A stretch of 64,000 nucleotides of DNA from Hyphomonadaceae bacterium UBA1933 (GCA_002337085.1 DDFH01000003.1:1-64000), one strand, 5' to 3'; positions 54,857 through 64,000 are shown, numbered from the stretch's first letter. Program-made: numbers and translations. Notes: generated by a model not told the origin, from the letters alone.

Positions 54857-57256
54857 ATGATTAAGAAGAAATTATTATCGGGGCTTTCGCTTTCAGCAAT
54901 TATTTTATTGTCTGCTGGGCTTGCCAAGGCTGAAGATGTAAAAGCAAATGCAGCTGATGTAACTGCAAGTGTGCCAAATGATGTTGTTATTGTTACGGCT
55001 ACTAAACGCGAAACTAACCTACAACAAACACCAATCGCAATATCTGTTTTAAGCCAAACCACAATGGCAAACCGCCACGTTCTAAGTCTTATTGACTTGG
55101 CTGATGGCGGTATCCCATCTTTGCGCGTTGCAACATTCGAAGCGCGCCAATCAGCACTAACCGTTGGTATTCGTGGCATCGTTCCATTTGACGCCAACCA
55201 AACCGCACGTGACCAAGGCGTAGGTGTTTATCTTGATGGTATCTATCTTGGTCGTCAACAAGGTTTGAACGCGGCATTGTTTGATATTGCCCGTGTAGAA
55301 GTTTTGCGTGGTCCACAAGGTACATTATTTGGTCGTAACACCGAAGGCGGCGCAGTAAGCATCATTTCAAAAGATCCAACTGGTGAGTTTGGTGGTCGCA
55401 TAAGCGGTGGTATGGGCAATTTCGGCAGCCATACAATGCAGGCACACGTCAACCTTCCTGAATATCAAGGCGTTTCAATCAAAATTGACGCATTGCAAGA
55501 GCATCAAGATGCATTCGTAAAAAATAGCCTTGCTGGTCAAGCGGGCTGGGGTCAATATGACCGTTCTGGTGGTCACATTGCTGCTAAATGGCATCCAACA
55601 GATGATTTCACTGCAACCTTGTCTTATGACCGTTCAGTTGACAAAAACACGCCGTTTTATAGCCAGCTAATCAATTACAATCCAAATAATTTACCGGTTG
55701 CTACATTGGCACAAATCAATGCCAATGGTGGTAAATTGCCATCTGGTTATATTGCACCATTGTCGCCATTGGTTGTGGTAAGCGGTAAAGACAGAATGTC
55801 GGTTTCTGATATTGGCGTTCCACAACAACCAAGTGTTGACGAAACACAAGGCTGGTCAGCGAATTTAAAATATAAAATCAATCCAGATATTGAATTCCGT
55901 TCAATCACTGGCGCTCGTATTGTTGACACCGATCAGTGGGACAACTCTGGTGGCGCACACAGAACTGTGTTCCTTCCAAATGCTAACTTTAGCCGTTATT
56001 CATTATCATTCCTAAAACAACACCAATTCAGCCAAGAATTCCAATTGGTTGGTAAAACCAGTGATGTTGATTGGGTTGTTGGTGCTTATTACTTTACTGA
56101 GCATGTTCAAGAACAAGCGGCAACACCAACCACCAACAAATGGAACGCTGATGGCACTGGTTATACAATCAATAGCGAAACCGTTTCTGGAACAGTTACT
56201 TCAGGCAACCAAGGTTGGGCATGGGGTCAACAATTCTTGCAACGCGCAAGCTATGCCGATGCAAAAAGCTATGCTGGCTTTGGACAGATGACTTATACCC
56301 CATCTTCTTTGGATAAATTACACATCACACTTGGTGGTCGTTATACCAAAGACAAACGTGATGGCGTGCTTTATATGGTTTCTGGTGTAAAAACCAATTA
56401 CACCTTCAACTATGACAAATCACGCTTTGACCCATTGGCAATCTTTGCTTATGACCTTGCAAAAGACGTCAATGTTTATGCGAAATACTCAACTGGCTAC
56501 CGTGCTGGTGGCGCAAACGACCGTTCACAAAACTTTAGAGCTTTTGACGCAGAAACTGTAAAAGCATATGAAGTTGGTTCAAAGATGGAATTCTTTGATC
56601 ATTCGGTTCGCTTAAACCTTGCTGCATATGCAATGGATCGTAAAGGTACGCAAACCGACTTTGATAACGTTGATACCAACCCATACCTACCTGGTACAAC
56701 AACACCAAACCCAACCTTTAACCTTCATACCGAAGAAACTGTTAATGCGCCGGGTGTTTCAAAAATCCGTGGTTTCGAAGCTGATTTGACTTATCGTCCA
56801 ATTGATAACCTAACTTTGGGTCTATCTTATGCTTATACTGACGTGAAAGTTCCAGCTACTATGAATACATTGTTGGCAACCCCTGCATTGTATCAAGTAT
56901 ATACCGTGTTCACACCTAAAAATGCGGCATCTTTCAATGCTGATTACAGACACCCTGTATTCAACAATGGTACCGACTTTACCGCACACTTGGATGCAAA
57001 CTATGCAGACGGTCAATACAGCTTCCAAAACGAATCTGTAAAAACTGATGATAGCTTTGTTGTGAATGGTCGTCTTGCACTTACCAACATTCCGATGAAT
57101 GCCGGTACAACCGCAACAATTTCACTTTGGTCACGCAACTTGCTTGATGAAACCCACGTTTACCGTGTTTCAGGCGCAAATGCGAAGACCCTTGGTTATT
57201 ATGGAAACTTCAATCCGCCTCGTACCTTTGGTATCGAAGGAACTTTGAATTTCTAA
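54857..57256 (+). CDS. TonB-dependent receptor, sphingomonad/caulobacter type
   Basis: 799 residues. A signal peptide ends AGLAKA|ED. The TonB box is DVVIVTA, followed by a plug (RDQGVGVYLDGIYLGRQQGLNAALFDIARVEVLRGPQGTLFGRN, with the LFGRNT sequence of this family) and a barrel ending GIEGTLNF with a terminal Phe. This subfamily often imports vitamins, flavonoids or oligosaccharides rather than siderophores; no neighbouring enzymes reveal the substrate. ATG 54857 begins the signal peptide and has AGGGG 9 nt upstream. Followed by a strong terminator. Confidence 0.92.
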   Translation: MIKKKLLSGLSLSAIILLSAGLAKAEDVKANAADVTASVPNDVVIVTATKRETNLQQTPIAISVLSQTTMANRHVLSLIDLADGGIPSLRVATFEARQSALTVGIRGIVPFDANQTARDQGVGVYLDGIYLGRQQGLNAALFDIARVEVLRGPQGTLFGRNTEGGAVSIISKDPTGEFGGRISGGMGNFGSHTMQAHVNLPEYQGVSIKIDALQEHQDAFVKNSLAGQAGWGQYDRSGGHIAAKWHPTDDFTATLSYDRSVDKNTPFYSQLINYNPNNLPVATLAQINANGGKLPSGYIAPLSPLVVVSGKDRMSVSDIGVPQQPSVDETQGWSANLKYKINPDIEFRSITGARIVDTDQWDNSGGAHRTVFLPNANFSRYSLSFLKQHQFSQEFQLVGKTSDVDWVVGAYYFTEHVQEQAATPTTNKWNADGTGYTINSETVSGTVTSGNQGWAWGQQFLQRASYADAKSYAGFGQMTYTPSSLDKLHITLGGRYTKDKRDGVLYMVSGVKTNYTFNYDKSRFDPLAIFAYDLAKDVNVYAKYSTGYRAGGANDRSQNFRAFDAETVKAYEVGSKMEFFDHSVRLNLAAYAMDRKGTQTDFDNVDTNPYLPGTTTPNPTFNLHTEETVNAPGVSKIRGFEADLTYRPIDNLTLGLSYAYTDVKVPATMNTLLATPALYQVYTVFTPKNAASFNADYRHPVFNNGTDFTAHLDANYADGQYSFQNESVKTDDSFVVNGRLALTNIPMNAGTTATISLWSRNLLDETHVYRVSGANAKTLGYYGNFNPPRTFGIEGTLNF

Positions 57257-57276
57257 ACTCCTCTCCCCCCAAAGAT

Positions 57277-57310
57277 AAAAAGGCGACTGTGTGAACAGTC
57301 GCCTTTTTTT
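57277..57310 (+). terminator. Intrinsic terminator
   Basis: GGCGACTGT/ACAGTCGCC stem with a GTGA loop, A-run before and TTTTTTT after. Ends the TonB receptor transcript and could also serve transcripts from argG. Confidence 0.95.
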
Positions 57311-57338
57311 AATCTATTTTGTATTTAAGGCGAAACTA

Positions 57339-57543
57339 CCCGCCGAACTCGCAGTTAAGCATTGTTATGATTAGTTGTTTTTGCCTAAACGTTGATCACG
57401 CCATGCCGCTATACATTTTATCGCTCACGGCATATTTGCTTTGCAAATGCCTGCGCGGGCGCGGCGGGATTCCCCGCCGAACTCGCAGTTTAGCATTATT
57501 ATGATTAGTTGTTTTTGCCTAAACGTTGATCACGCCATGCCGC
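57339..57543 (-). repeat. 71-bp direct duplication of the argG 3' end
   Basis: 57339-57409 and 57473-57543 are the same 71 bp with two mismatches. The second copy contains the last 13 codons and stop of argG; the first lies in the non-coding space downstream of it. The 63-bp spacer carries a GGCAT...ATGCC hairpin (about 57428-57451) and a GC-rich patch. The non-coding copy still encodes the ArgG tail. Confidence 0.85.
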
Positions 57544-58758
57544 AATTCTTAAACGCAACGCATTAAGCTTGATAAAGCCTTCGGCATCGGCTTGGTTATA
57601 GCCACCGGCGGCATCAAAGCCTACCAATTCTTTATTATAAAGCGAATATGGTGAAGAGCGACCTTGGACATAAACGCCGCCTTTATAGATTTTCAATTTC
57701 ACGTCACCGCAAACAGGTTCTTGCGATGCGTCAATTGCCGCCTGAAGCATAAGGCGTTCAGGGGTAAACCACATGCCATTATAAATAATGGTTGCATATT
57801 TTGGCATTAATTCATCTTTTAGATGCATTGCACCACGGTCAAGAGTGATTGATTCCATTGCGCGGTGTGCGGTCAAAAGGATTGTGCCGCCTGGGGTTTC
57901 GTAATAACCGCGTGATTTCATACCAACAAAGCGGTTTTCAACCAAATCAAGCCCGCCAACGCCATTGTCATGACCGATTTGATTTAATTTGGTCAAGAGT
58001 TGCGCCGGAGACAATGCCACACCATCAATTGCCACCGCATCGCCACGTTCAAAAGAAACGGTGATATAGGTTGGTTTGTCTGGCGCTTCTTCTGGCGTTA
58101 TGGTGCGGCGACCTTCACGTTTGGTCACCAAATCAGGAACTGAATCCTCTGGATTTTCCAAAGCCAAACCTTCTGATGAAGTGTGAAGTAGGTTGGCATC
58201 AATAGAGAATGGTGCTTCTTGTTCTTTGCCGGCGGCAATGTTAATGCCGTGCTTTTTGGCATAGGCGATTAAGTCAGGGCGACCTTGAAAGTCCCATTCA
58301 CGCCACGGGGCGATAACTTTTACATCTGGTTTTAGGGCGTAATAAGAAACTTCAAAACGAACTTGGTCATTGCCTTTGCCGGTTGCGCCGTGGCAAACCG
58401 CATCTGCGCCCACAAGGTTTGCAATCTCAATCTGGCGCTTTGCAATTAATGGGCGCGCAATTGATGTGCCAAGAAGGTAAACCCCTTCATAAACCGTATT
58501 TGCACGGAACATTGGGAATACATAATCTTTGACAAAATCTTCACGTAAATCTTCGATAAAGACGTGCTCAGGTTTAACACCCATCGCAAGTGCTTTTTCG
58601 CGTGCCGGCTCAATTTCTTCGCCTTGGCCCAAATCGGCGGTAAAGGTTACAACTTCACAGCCATATTGTTCCTGCAGCCATTTAAGAATAATCGAAGTAT
58701 CAAGACCACCAGAATAAGCCAGAACTACGCGTTTAATTTTTTTATCTGTCATTGCCAT
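57505..58758 (-). CDS. argG: Argininosuccinate synthase
   Basis: 417 residues. P-loop-like ATP pyrophosphatase motif [17 protein letters not shown] near residue 14, [17 protein letters not shown] near 98, and [13 protein letters not shown] near 125. Condenses citrulline and aspartate using ATP in arginine biosynthesis. Two start codons are available (58758 and 58752). The last 13 codons are duplicated downstream. Confidence 0.98.
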   Translation of the reverse strand: MAMTDKKIKRVVLAYSGGLDTSIILKWLQEQYGCEVVTFTADLGQGEEIEPAREKALAMGVKPEHVFIEDLREDFVKDYVFPMFRANTVYEGVYLLGTSIARPLIAKRQIEIANLVGADAVCHGATGKGNDQVRFEVSYYALKPDVKVIAPWREWDFQGRPDLIAYAKKHGINIAAGKEQEAPFSIDANLLHTSSEGLALENPEDSVPDLVTKREGRRTITPEEAPDKPTYITVSFERGDAVAIDGVALSPAQLLTKLNQIGHDNGVGGLDLVENRFVGMKSRGYYETPGGTILLTAHRAMESITLDRGAMHLKDELMPKYATIIYNGMWFTPERLMLQAAIDASQEPVCGDVKLKIYKGGVYVQGRSSPYSLYNKELVGFDAAGGYNQADAEGFIKLNALRLRIAAWRDQRLGKNN

Positions 58759-58813
58759 TTCTCATTATTTGTAAGCGATTTAGTTTCAAATCACAAACAT
58801 ATCAATAGCATTT

Positions 58814-59992
58814 TCAATATTCTGGCAAAATAAAATCATCTGTTAATGTTTTTTTGAATATAAGCTTTGCCACATAGGGAATACACATCATATTTATCGC
58901 AATGTCACGAAAAATAATTTCAAATTTATTTGATGGCACAAAGTTAGTGGCAAAAGCACGAGCGGTTTTTTGCTTGTCTTTTATGAAGTTTGTCAGGTGG
59001 TTTTCATAATTTTCAAATGCCAAGCTATAATCATTCTTTGCTTTTTTTAATTCGCCAGCAAGAATATATGCTTCTGTAATTCCTAAACCTGTACCTTCAC
59101 CTGCAAGTAATGAAACGCATCCGACCGCATCGCCAATAAGTGCAACACGACCCTTGTGCCATTTGGGCATTTCAATTTGCGTTATATTATCAAAATATAT
59201 TTCGTTTTCCTCTGTAATAATTGAGAATATTTTTTCCCCTTCCCAATTAATATTTGAAAAAACATTTTTAATAGCGTCAAGTTTTTCATTTTGATTTATT
59301 GGAAAATAACCCTGAAGCAAATCAGAAGTAAAAATAAAAAGATTAAGCTGTTTTCCATTTTTCAGTTTGAATAGGCCGATGCTTTTATTTTCTTCATTAT
59401 CAGAATAATATATATTTTCATCAAGGTTTAGAAATTGGTCGGTTTCAACTGCTGCAACGATATATCCTAAGTCGCGTTCAAAATTTTCAGGGCTTCCAAA
59501 AACTTGATTTCTAACATTTGAATGAACACCATCTGCGCCAATCAATAAATCTGCATCTATTTTTTTACCACTTTTCAAAGTAAGCGATATTTTATTTTCA
59601 TCTTCGATAATTTGTTCAATATTATCATCAAAAATATTGGTTATTTTATCTTTCACACTATCATATATTATTTGTGCAAGTTCACCCCTTGGAAGGCTTG
59701 TGAACCTATTTTTGGTTAATTCATGCATTGATTTTATTGAAAATTCGCTGGTTTTATTGCCTTTAATATTGCGAAAAATTACATTTTTGACTTTATATCC
59801 TGATTTAATAATTTCATCTATAAGCCCCATTTTTTCACAAATGTCATAACCAAGGCCCCAAAAATCTATAATATAGCCGCCATTACGAAATTTTGGTGCT
59901 TTTTCAACCATTATAATTTCGTGATTGCCTTTTAATAGCCAATATGCAAGTGCCGGACCTGCAACACCTGCGCCGCTTATTACAATTCTCAT
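58814..59992 (-). CDS. FAD-dependent monooxygenase, TetX/PHBH-like
   Basis: 392 residues of the class A flavin monooxygenases. GxGxxG motif VISGAGVAGPALAYWLL is at the start, the DG motif LLIGADGVHSNVRNQVFG near 160, and the GD motif ALIGDAVGCVSLLAGEGTGLG near 285. The fold and length resemble TetX-type tetracycline monooxygenases and related hydroxylases, but that does not prove drug inactivation. Divergent from a TetR regulator with an operator-like dyad between them. Very AT-rich, unlike argG, so probably acquired. Confidence 0.85.
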   Translation of the reverse strand: MRIVISGAGVAGPALAYWLLKGNHEIIMVEKAPKFRNGGYIIDFWGLGYDICEKMGLIDEIIKSGYKVKNVIFRNIKGNKTSEFSIKSMHELTKNRFTSLPRGELAQIIYDSVKDKITNIFDDNIEQIIEDENKISLTLKSGKKIDADLLIGADGVHSNVRNQVFGSPENFERDLGYIVAAVETDQFLNLDENIYYSDNEENKSIGLFKLKNGKQLNLFIFTSDLLQGYFPINQNEKLDAIKNVFSNINWEGEKIFSIITEENEIYFDNITQIEMPKWHKGRVALIGDAVGCVSLLAGEGTGLGITEAYILAGELKKAKNDYSLAFENYENHLTNFIKDKQKTARAFATNFVPSNKFEIIFRDIAINMMCIPYVAKLIFKKTLTDDFILPEY

Positions 59993-60044
59993 TTCATTTA
60001 TCCTTTTAATTATTGTAACAATGTATTAACGACTAAATATATCA

Positions 60045-60064
60045 TTGACTGACTGGTCGGTCAA
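60045..60064. promoter_or_regulatory. TetR operator candidate
   Basis: TTGACTGAC-TG-GTCGGTCAA is a near-perfect 9-bp dyad (one mismatch) between the divergent monooxygenase and TetR genes, 15 bp before the TetR ATG. The GACTGAC/GTCGGTC pattern is typical of TetR-family operators. Confidence 0.75.
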
Positions 60065-60079
60065 TATAAGGAATTATAA

Positions 60080-60688
60080 ATGCCTAAGGTAAATGACATT
60101 AAAGCACAACGAGAAATGCAGATTGTCGGAGCTGCAAAAAAAGTTTTTGCAAAATCGGGTTACCAAAACGCTACAATGGATAATGTTGCAACTGAGGCAA
60201 AATTAGCAAAGGGAACTTTGTATCATTATTTTAAAAGCAAAGAAGATTTATTTTACGCAATATTTTCTTATTCGTCAGTAAGTAATATGGATTTGGTTTT
60301 TGAATCCTCAGCCTTTACTGCCCTCAATAGCTGCCAAAAAATCGAATTTTTACTTAATGGCGCTTTTGCGGAGTTGGAAGCAGATCAAAACCTCATCCCG
60401 CTAACATTGGAATATTGGTCCGCATGTGGTGTGGAAGCAACTCGTGAAAGATTTAGCGCACAATTCAGCGCGATGTTGGTTAAGTTTCGCGAAATAATAA
60501 TAAAAATTCTTAAAGACGGTCAAGAAATTGGTGAGATAAAGCGCGACATACCAATTAGCGAAATCGCCTCAACTTTATTAGCCTTGGTCGACGGACTTAT
60601 CGTGCAGCAATGGGTCGATAACAAAGTGAATGCTCAAAAAATTATTGTTGCGGCTTTGCCATATTACCTTGCATCGCTCAAACCATAA
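60080..60688 (+). CDS. TetR-family repressor
   Basis: 202 residues. The N-terminal helix-turn-helix contains AAKKVFAKSGYQNATMDNVATEAKLAKGTLYHYFKSKEDLFYAIF. The ligand domain resembles the AcrR-like C-terminal TetR_C group. Probably represses itself and the divergent FAD monooxygenase through the dyad in between. The inducer is probably a small aromatic or antibiotic, by inference only. Confidence 0.93.
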   Translation: MPKVNDIKAQREMQIVGAAKKVFAKSGYQNATMDNVATEAKLAKGTLYHYFKSKEDLFYAIFSYSSVSNMDLVFESSAFTALNSCQKIEFLLNGAFAELEADQNLIPLTLEYWSACGVEATRERFSAQFSAMLVKFREIIIKILKDGQEIGEIKRDIPISEIASTLLALVDGLIVQQWVDNKVNAQKIIVAALPYYLASLKP

Positions 60689-60773
60689 ATTAACGTGAGA
60701 GAGAGAGAAATTTATTCGGAAGGCATTCTATCCAAATTGCCGATAACCTTACCTGCAATAACCGCAACCTACC

Positions 60774-61139
60774 CTATATCACCGCAATCCATTGATTGAT
60801 GAGCAAGAGCTTTTGCGGATTTTCTTCTGGGTTTTTCAAGAAATCGAAAATGCCCCTATCTCGCGCCGCCCATTTTGCTAGTCCATGTGGGTCAGGAAAT
60901 ACAAAGTCGTCCGTATTTTTTACCTTAGCTCCGCGATGAATTATTACTTGAAAAATATCCTTTGGACAAAGCCGAAAAGTTACGCAATCTACGCCATTTT
61001 TCGTAAAATTGGGCGCATTCCATTTAACATTCTGTTCCAACGGAGGATTTGAAGCGGAAATTTGCGCAAAAACCTCTAATATAATTGCTTTGTGAGCGTG
61101 TGCTAACCCATCAAAATATTTTTCAATTTCTATATTCAT
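60774..61139 (-). CDS. DUF1801 protein (YdhG-like)
   Basis: 121 residues. NVKWNAPNFTKNGVDCVTFRLCPKD and VIIHRGAKVKNTDDF are typical of the YdhG/DUF1801 family, whose function is unknown. No domain beyond that. Stands alone, upstream of the third hairpin repeat. Confidence 0.82.
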   Translation of the reverse strand: MNIEIEKYFDGLAHAHKAIILEVFAQISASNPPLEQNVKWNAPNFTKNGVDCVTFRLCPKDIFQVIIHRGAKVKNTDDFVFPDPHGLAKWAARDRGIFDFLKNPEENPQKLLLINQWIAVI

Positions 61140-61226
61140 TCCATTAAATAAACATCAAAAAATCAAGAATGCAAAGGAAATAATGTTACTAAATACAATT
61201 TTTTTTGCTTACGAAAAAAAGATTGT

Positions 61227-61317
61227 CGAAATATTTTGGAAACCGAGCTTTTCAAAATATTTCGTCTGCATTTCCAACTTGCTGAGTGAGCGCCAAAGGC
61301 GCGAGGGTGGCAAGTTG
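61227..61317 (-). repeat. Two-hairpin 3'-flank repeat, copy 3
   Basis: Hairpin A has perfect 12-bp arms (61227-61238 and 61253-61264) around GAAACCGAGCTTTT. Hairpin B has perfect 8-bp arms CAACTTGC (61275-61282) and GCAAGTTG (61310-61317) around a 27-nt loop TGAGTGAGCGCC...GCGAGGGTG. The inner GCGCC/GGCGC also pairs. It begins 4 nt past the kup stop codon, on the 3' side of that minus-strand gene. On the transcript strand a T-run lies shortly after hairpin A. Confidence 0.85.
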
Positions 61318-61321
61318 CCCC

Positions 61322-63316
61322 TTATACCACCACTTGCGTTCCAAGTTCCACCACGCGACCAGAAGGGATGTGGAAGAAGTCTGTGGCATTGGTTGAGTTG
61401 CGCGATAGGAAAATAAAGAGCCTATCTTGCCATAATGGCATGCCAGAATGGGCAGAGGCAACAATTGTGCGGTGTCCCAAGAAGAATGAAGTTGACATAA
61501 TGTCAAACTTCAAACCCTGTTTGCGGCATAATGTAAGCGCCTTCGGGATATTTGGGCTTTCCATAAAACCGTATTTAACAATAACCTTGCGCACAGTTCC
61601 AGTGACATCGATAATTTCAAGCCTATCAGATTCGGGAACACGTGGCATTTCAGCGGTTGAAACACTTAAGACCGCGATATTTTCATGCAAAACCTTATTG
61701 TGTTTAAGATTGTGCATCAAAGCCACAGGGGCTAGATCGGGATCCGAAGTTAGGAATATTGCAGTTCCAGGGACTTTATGAACCGGATGCGCCGCCAAAT
61801 TATCAAGCAAGGTTTTAAGAGGTATAGAATCGCGGCGGGTTTTTTCGGCCAGAATTTTTGTACCAGAAGTCCAAGTCCACATAATCAAGACAAGTGCCGC
61901 ACCCAATACCAATGGCAACCACGCACCATGCGGAATTTTAGGAAGCTGTGAACCCACAAAAACAAAGTCCATACAAAGAATTGGGATAAGTAATACTGCT
62001 GCCTGCCAAGTTTTCCATTTCCAAAGTCTTGTAACAACCGGTGCAGCAAGGACAGTGTCCATTAGCATAGCACCAGTAATTGCAATACCATAAGCAGAAG
62101 TAAGCGCCGAAGATGATTGGAAAGAGAACACCAATAGCAAGACGCCAATCATAAGGAAACTATTGATTTGTGGAACAAAAATCTGCCCTGCTTGGGTTTC
62201 AGATGTTCTTTTAATCTGCATCCTTGGCAATAGGCCAAGTTGAACCGCTTGTTGGGTCAAAGAGAATGCACCGGTAATAACCGCTTGCGAGGCAATGATT
62301 GCCGCCAAGGTCGCCAAAATCATAATTGGCCAAAACATGCCATCGGGAACCATCATCCAGAACGGGTCTTTTGCGGCCTCGGGATGGGAAATAACAAATG
62401 CCCCTTGTCCAAGGTAATTAAGTGTCAAAGATGGTAATACCAAAATGAACCAGGCTGCGCGAATAGGGCCTTTCCCAAAATGCCCCATGTCGGCATAAAG
62501 TGCCTCTGCACCAGTAACCGCAAGGAAAACACTGCCCAAAACCAAAAAGGCAATAAAGCCGTTTGAAATAAGGAATTTAATCGCGAAATATGGGTTTAAT
62601 GCATGTAAAATGCGCATCTGTGGATCATCGTCAATATGCATAATGCCAAGTGCCGCAAGCGTTAAAAACCAGATTGCAGTAATTGGACCAAACCATGATG
62701 CAATTGCATGTGTTCCTTTTGATTGCACCAAAAACAACGCAATTAAAATGAATGCCGAAATCGGTACGATATAAATACGCAACATATGCCCAATTGCTGG
62801 CGCTTCTTTTAAACCCTCCACAGCACCAAGTACCGAAATAGCAGGGGTGATGATGCCATCACCATAAAAGAATGCCGCGCCAATTACGCCACCAGCAAAA
62901 ATCCAACTCGTTGGTTTTCCCATGGCTTTTTGCGCAAGTGCCATAAGCACCAAAGTACCACCTTCGCCCTTGTTGTCCGCGCGCATAAGAAATACAACGT
63001 ATTTAAGGGTAACAATAAGCATTAATGCCCAAAATATAAGTGACACAATACCAATTACCGAGGCCTCTATCCCGATGGTGCCTTTGGCGTGTGCCAAAGA
63101 TTCGCGCATGGCATAGAATGGGCTTGTACCAATGTCACCAAAGACCACACCAATTGAACCAAGCGCAAGGGTTAAAAACCCAGCATGCTTTAAAGGTTCG
63201 TGTCCATTACCGCCATTTGTGCCTTCAAAATTTTCTGTTTTGAAATCACCGCCATTTTTAGCATCGCTTTGTTGGCTATCTGAGCTTGTATTCAAAAGTG
63301 CCCCCTGATTACCCAA
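61322..63316 (-). CDS. kup: Low-affinity potassium transporter Kup
   Basis: 664-residue inner-membrane potassium-proton symporter with about twelve hydrophobic segments. Family landmarks are LALGSIGVVFGDIGTSPFYAMRES near residue 51, FFYGDGIITPAISVLGAVEGL near 150 and the PHGAWLPLVLG segment near 460. The unusual 45-residue N-terminal extension is rich in Asn/Gly/Asp before the first membrane helix. The soluble C-terminal tail ends in a VELGTQVVV sequence, and the third hairpin repeat follows. Confidence 0.96.
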   Translation of the reverse strand: MGNQGALLNTSSDSQQSDAKNGGDFKTENFEGTNGGNGHEPLKHAGFLTLALGSIGVVFGDIGTSPFYAMRESLAHAKGTIGIEASVIGIVSLIFWALMLIVTLKYVVFLMRADNKGEGGTLVLMALAQKAMGKPTSWIFAGGVIGAAFFYGDGIITPAISVLGAVEGLKEAPAIGHMLRIYIVPISAFILIALFLVQSKGTHAIASWFGPITAIWFLTLAALGIMHIDDDPQMRILHALNPYFAIKFLISNGFIAFLVLGSVFLAVTGAEALYADMGHFGKGPIRAAWFILVLPSLTLNYLGQGAFVISHPEAAKDPFWMMVPDGMFWPIMILATLAAIIASQAVITGAFSLTQQAVQLGLLPRMQIKRTSETQAGQIFVPQINSFLMIGVLLLVFSFQSSSALTSAYGIAITGAMLMDTVLAAPVVTRLWKWKTWQAAVLLIPILCMDFVFVGSQLPKIPHGAWLPLVLGAALVLIMWTWTSGTKILAEKTRRDSIPLKTLLDNLAAHPVHKVPGTAIFLTSDPDLAPVALMHNLKHNKVLHENIAVLSVSTAEMPRVPESDRLEIIDVTGTVRKVIVKYGFMESPNIPKALTLCRKQGLKFDIMSTSFFLGHRTIVASAHSGMPLWQDRLFIFLSRNSTNATDFFHIPSGRVVELGTQVVV

Positions 63317-63494
63317 AAGTAATTGAATATATCAATCACCATAGGAAATTTGCGCATATATTTAAGCTATGCGAAAGTGGAGCGTTACTATTTTTATGAA
63401 AATTCTTCAAATGTTATCAACACAAAATATACTTTTTATTTTGACTGATATATATGTGTGCAAAGTAAACCAATATTTTTAAAGGCAAATATTA

Positions 63495-64000
63495 ATGGCT
63501 AGTCGAAATTGTCTTATCACTGGCGCTTCAGCGGGAATCGGGCGCGAATTTGCCTATCTTATGGCGGAGCGTGGTTATGACCTGATTCTTGTGGCACGAC
63601 GCGAAGAGCGTTTGCGTGAAATTGCAAATGTTGTTGCCGAAAAATGGGGCGCAAAAACCCTTATAATAATTCAAGATTTGCATAAATCATATGCCCCCGA
63701 TAATATTCTTAACATTAGCGCCGAGAATAATTTAACGATTGATGCGCTTATAAATAATGCTGGCTATGGTTTGCCGGGAACATTTTTAAACACAAAATGG
63801 CAAGAACAGCAGGATTTTTTACAAATTATGCTTAATACCCCAACGGAACTTTGTCACAAGGTTTTGGCTGGCATGAAAGAGCGTGGATTTGGACGGATTA
63901 TTAATATTGCATCTTTGGCGGGGCATTTGCCGGGGTCTTTGGGGCATACCTTATATACACCGGTTAAATCCTATATGATAAAGATGTCGCAAAGCCTTAA
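63495..64000 (+). CDS. Short-chain dehydrogenase/reductase (cut by window end)
   Basis: First 168 codons only. The Rossmann motif TGASAGIGREFAYLMAERG is near residue 9, the NNAG motif DALINNAGYGLPG near 86, and the catalytic Ser and Tyr/Lys segment IASLAGHLPGS ... YTPVKSY (YxxxK) near 157-161. Classical SDR; substrate unknown. AAAGG lies about 9 nt before the ATG. The 3' part lies outside the window. Confidence 0.88.
   Translation, partial: MASRNCLITGASAGIGREFAYLMAERGYDLILVARREERLREIANVVAEKWGAKTLIIIQDLHKSYAPDNILNISAENNLTIDALINNAGYGLPGTFLNTKWQEQQDFLQIMLNTPTELCHKVLAGMKERGFGRIINIASLAGHLPGSLGHTLYTPVKSYMIKMSQSL

Noticed and set aside
1..64000. CRISPR arrays, rRNA genes, prophage structural genes
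   Set aside because: No regularly spaced direct repeat array, rRNA sequence, terminase, portal or capsid gene is visible.

Overview
The window looks like chromosomal DNA of an AT-rich alphaproteobacterium (about 40% G+C by eye). The support is an alphaproteobacterial-type SspB, a Trm112-like YcaR protein, a CnoX-type thioredoxin-TPR chaperone, TonB-dependent receptors and a YebC/gap/pgk core. An AT-rich member of the Caulobacterales/Hyphomonadales is my guess for the order, but the sequence does not prove it.

Layout. 1-14 kb is housekeeping and accessory metabolism: selO, serine dehydratase, a VanX-like lipoprotein, a quinone reductase and DMT exporter pair, cnoX, a Trm112 protein, a GntR regulator, an SGNH hydrolase, pirin, a chemoreceptor, and a persulfide dioxygenase plus TauE/TSUP pair. 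14.3-16.5 kb is a very AT-rich two-gene operon (SMC-like ATPase plus TOPRIM/DUF4435 protein) with the architecture of the PARIS anti-phage system. It sits against the 3' end of tRNA-Gly(GCC). 16.8-18.4 kb holds an aminoacyl-tRNA editing protein and a CysB-type regulator.

18.6-37.2 kb is an integrated mobilizable element of about 18.6 kb in tRNA-Arg(CCT), bounded by a 17-bp direct repeat of the tRNA 3' end. It carries a P4-type integrase, an AlpA-like protein, a TOPRIM primase, a DUF3987 protein, a VbhA-like antitoxin with a wrecked fic toxin, MobC and a relaxase, an unknown protein paired with an XRE-ImmA/IrrE protease, a type III restriction-modification operon with an embedded rhuM (mod-rhuM-res), and a 1008-residue HD plus HSP90-type ATPase protein. 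It looks like a mobile defence island. It also has internal iteron arrays in inverted orientation and integrase-arm-like direct repeats.

37.3-64 kb returns to the chromosome: nitroreductase, sspB, yebC, gap-pgk, a TonB receptor/PepSY operon with a Fur-like site, two orphan secreted proteins behind a Fur-like palindrome, a WYL regulator, rpmB, a TPR protein, an M17 aminopeptidase, a marR-NlpC/P60-YciI run, nudK, tRNA-Arg(CCG), an ABM/ArsR divergent pair, a second TonB receptor, argG, a TetX-like monooxygenase/TetR divergent pair, DUF1801, kup and a truncated SDR gene.

The least expected structure outside genes is a family of intergenic two-hairpin repeats. Three copies (1.7, 53.5 and 61.2 kb) have conserved loops, including an invariant 27-nt second loop, but arms that differ between copies while still pairing. 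Each lies 4-7 nt downstream of the 3' end of a minus-strand gene. A second family occurs as two copies exactly 100 bp apart behind pgk, and a 71-bp copy of the argG 3' end lies just downstream of argG.
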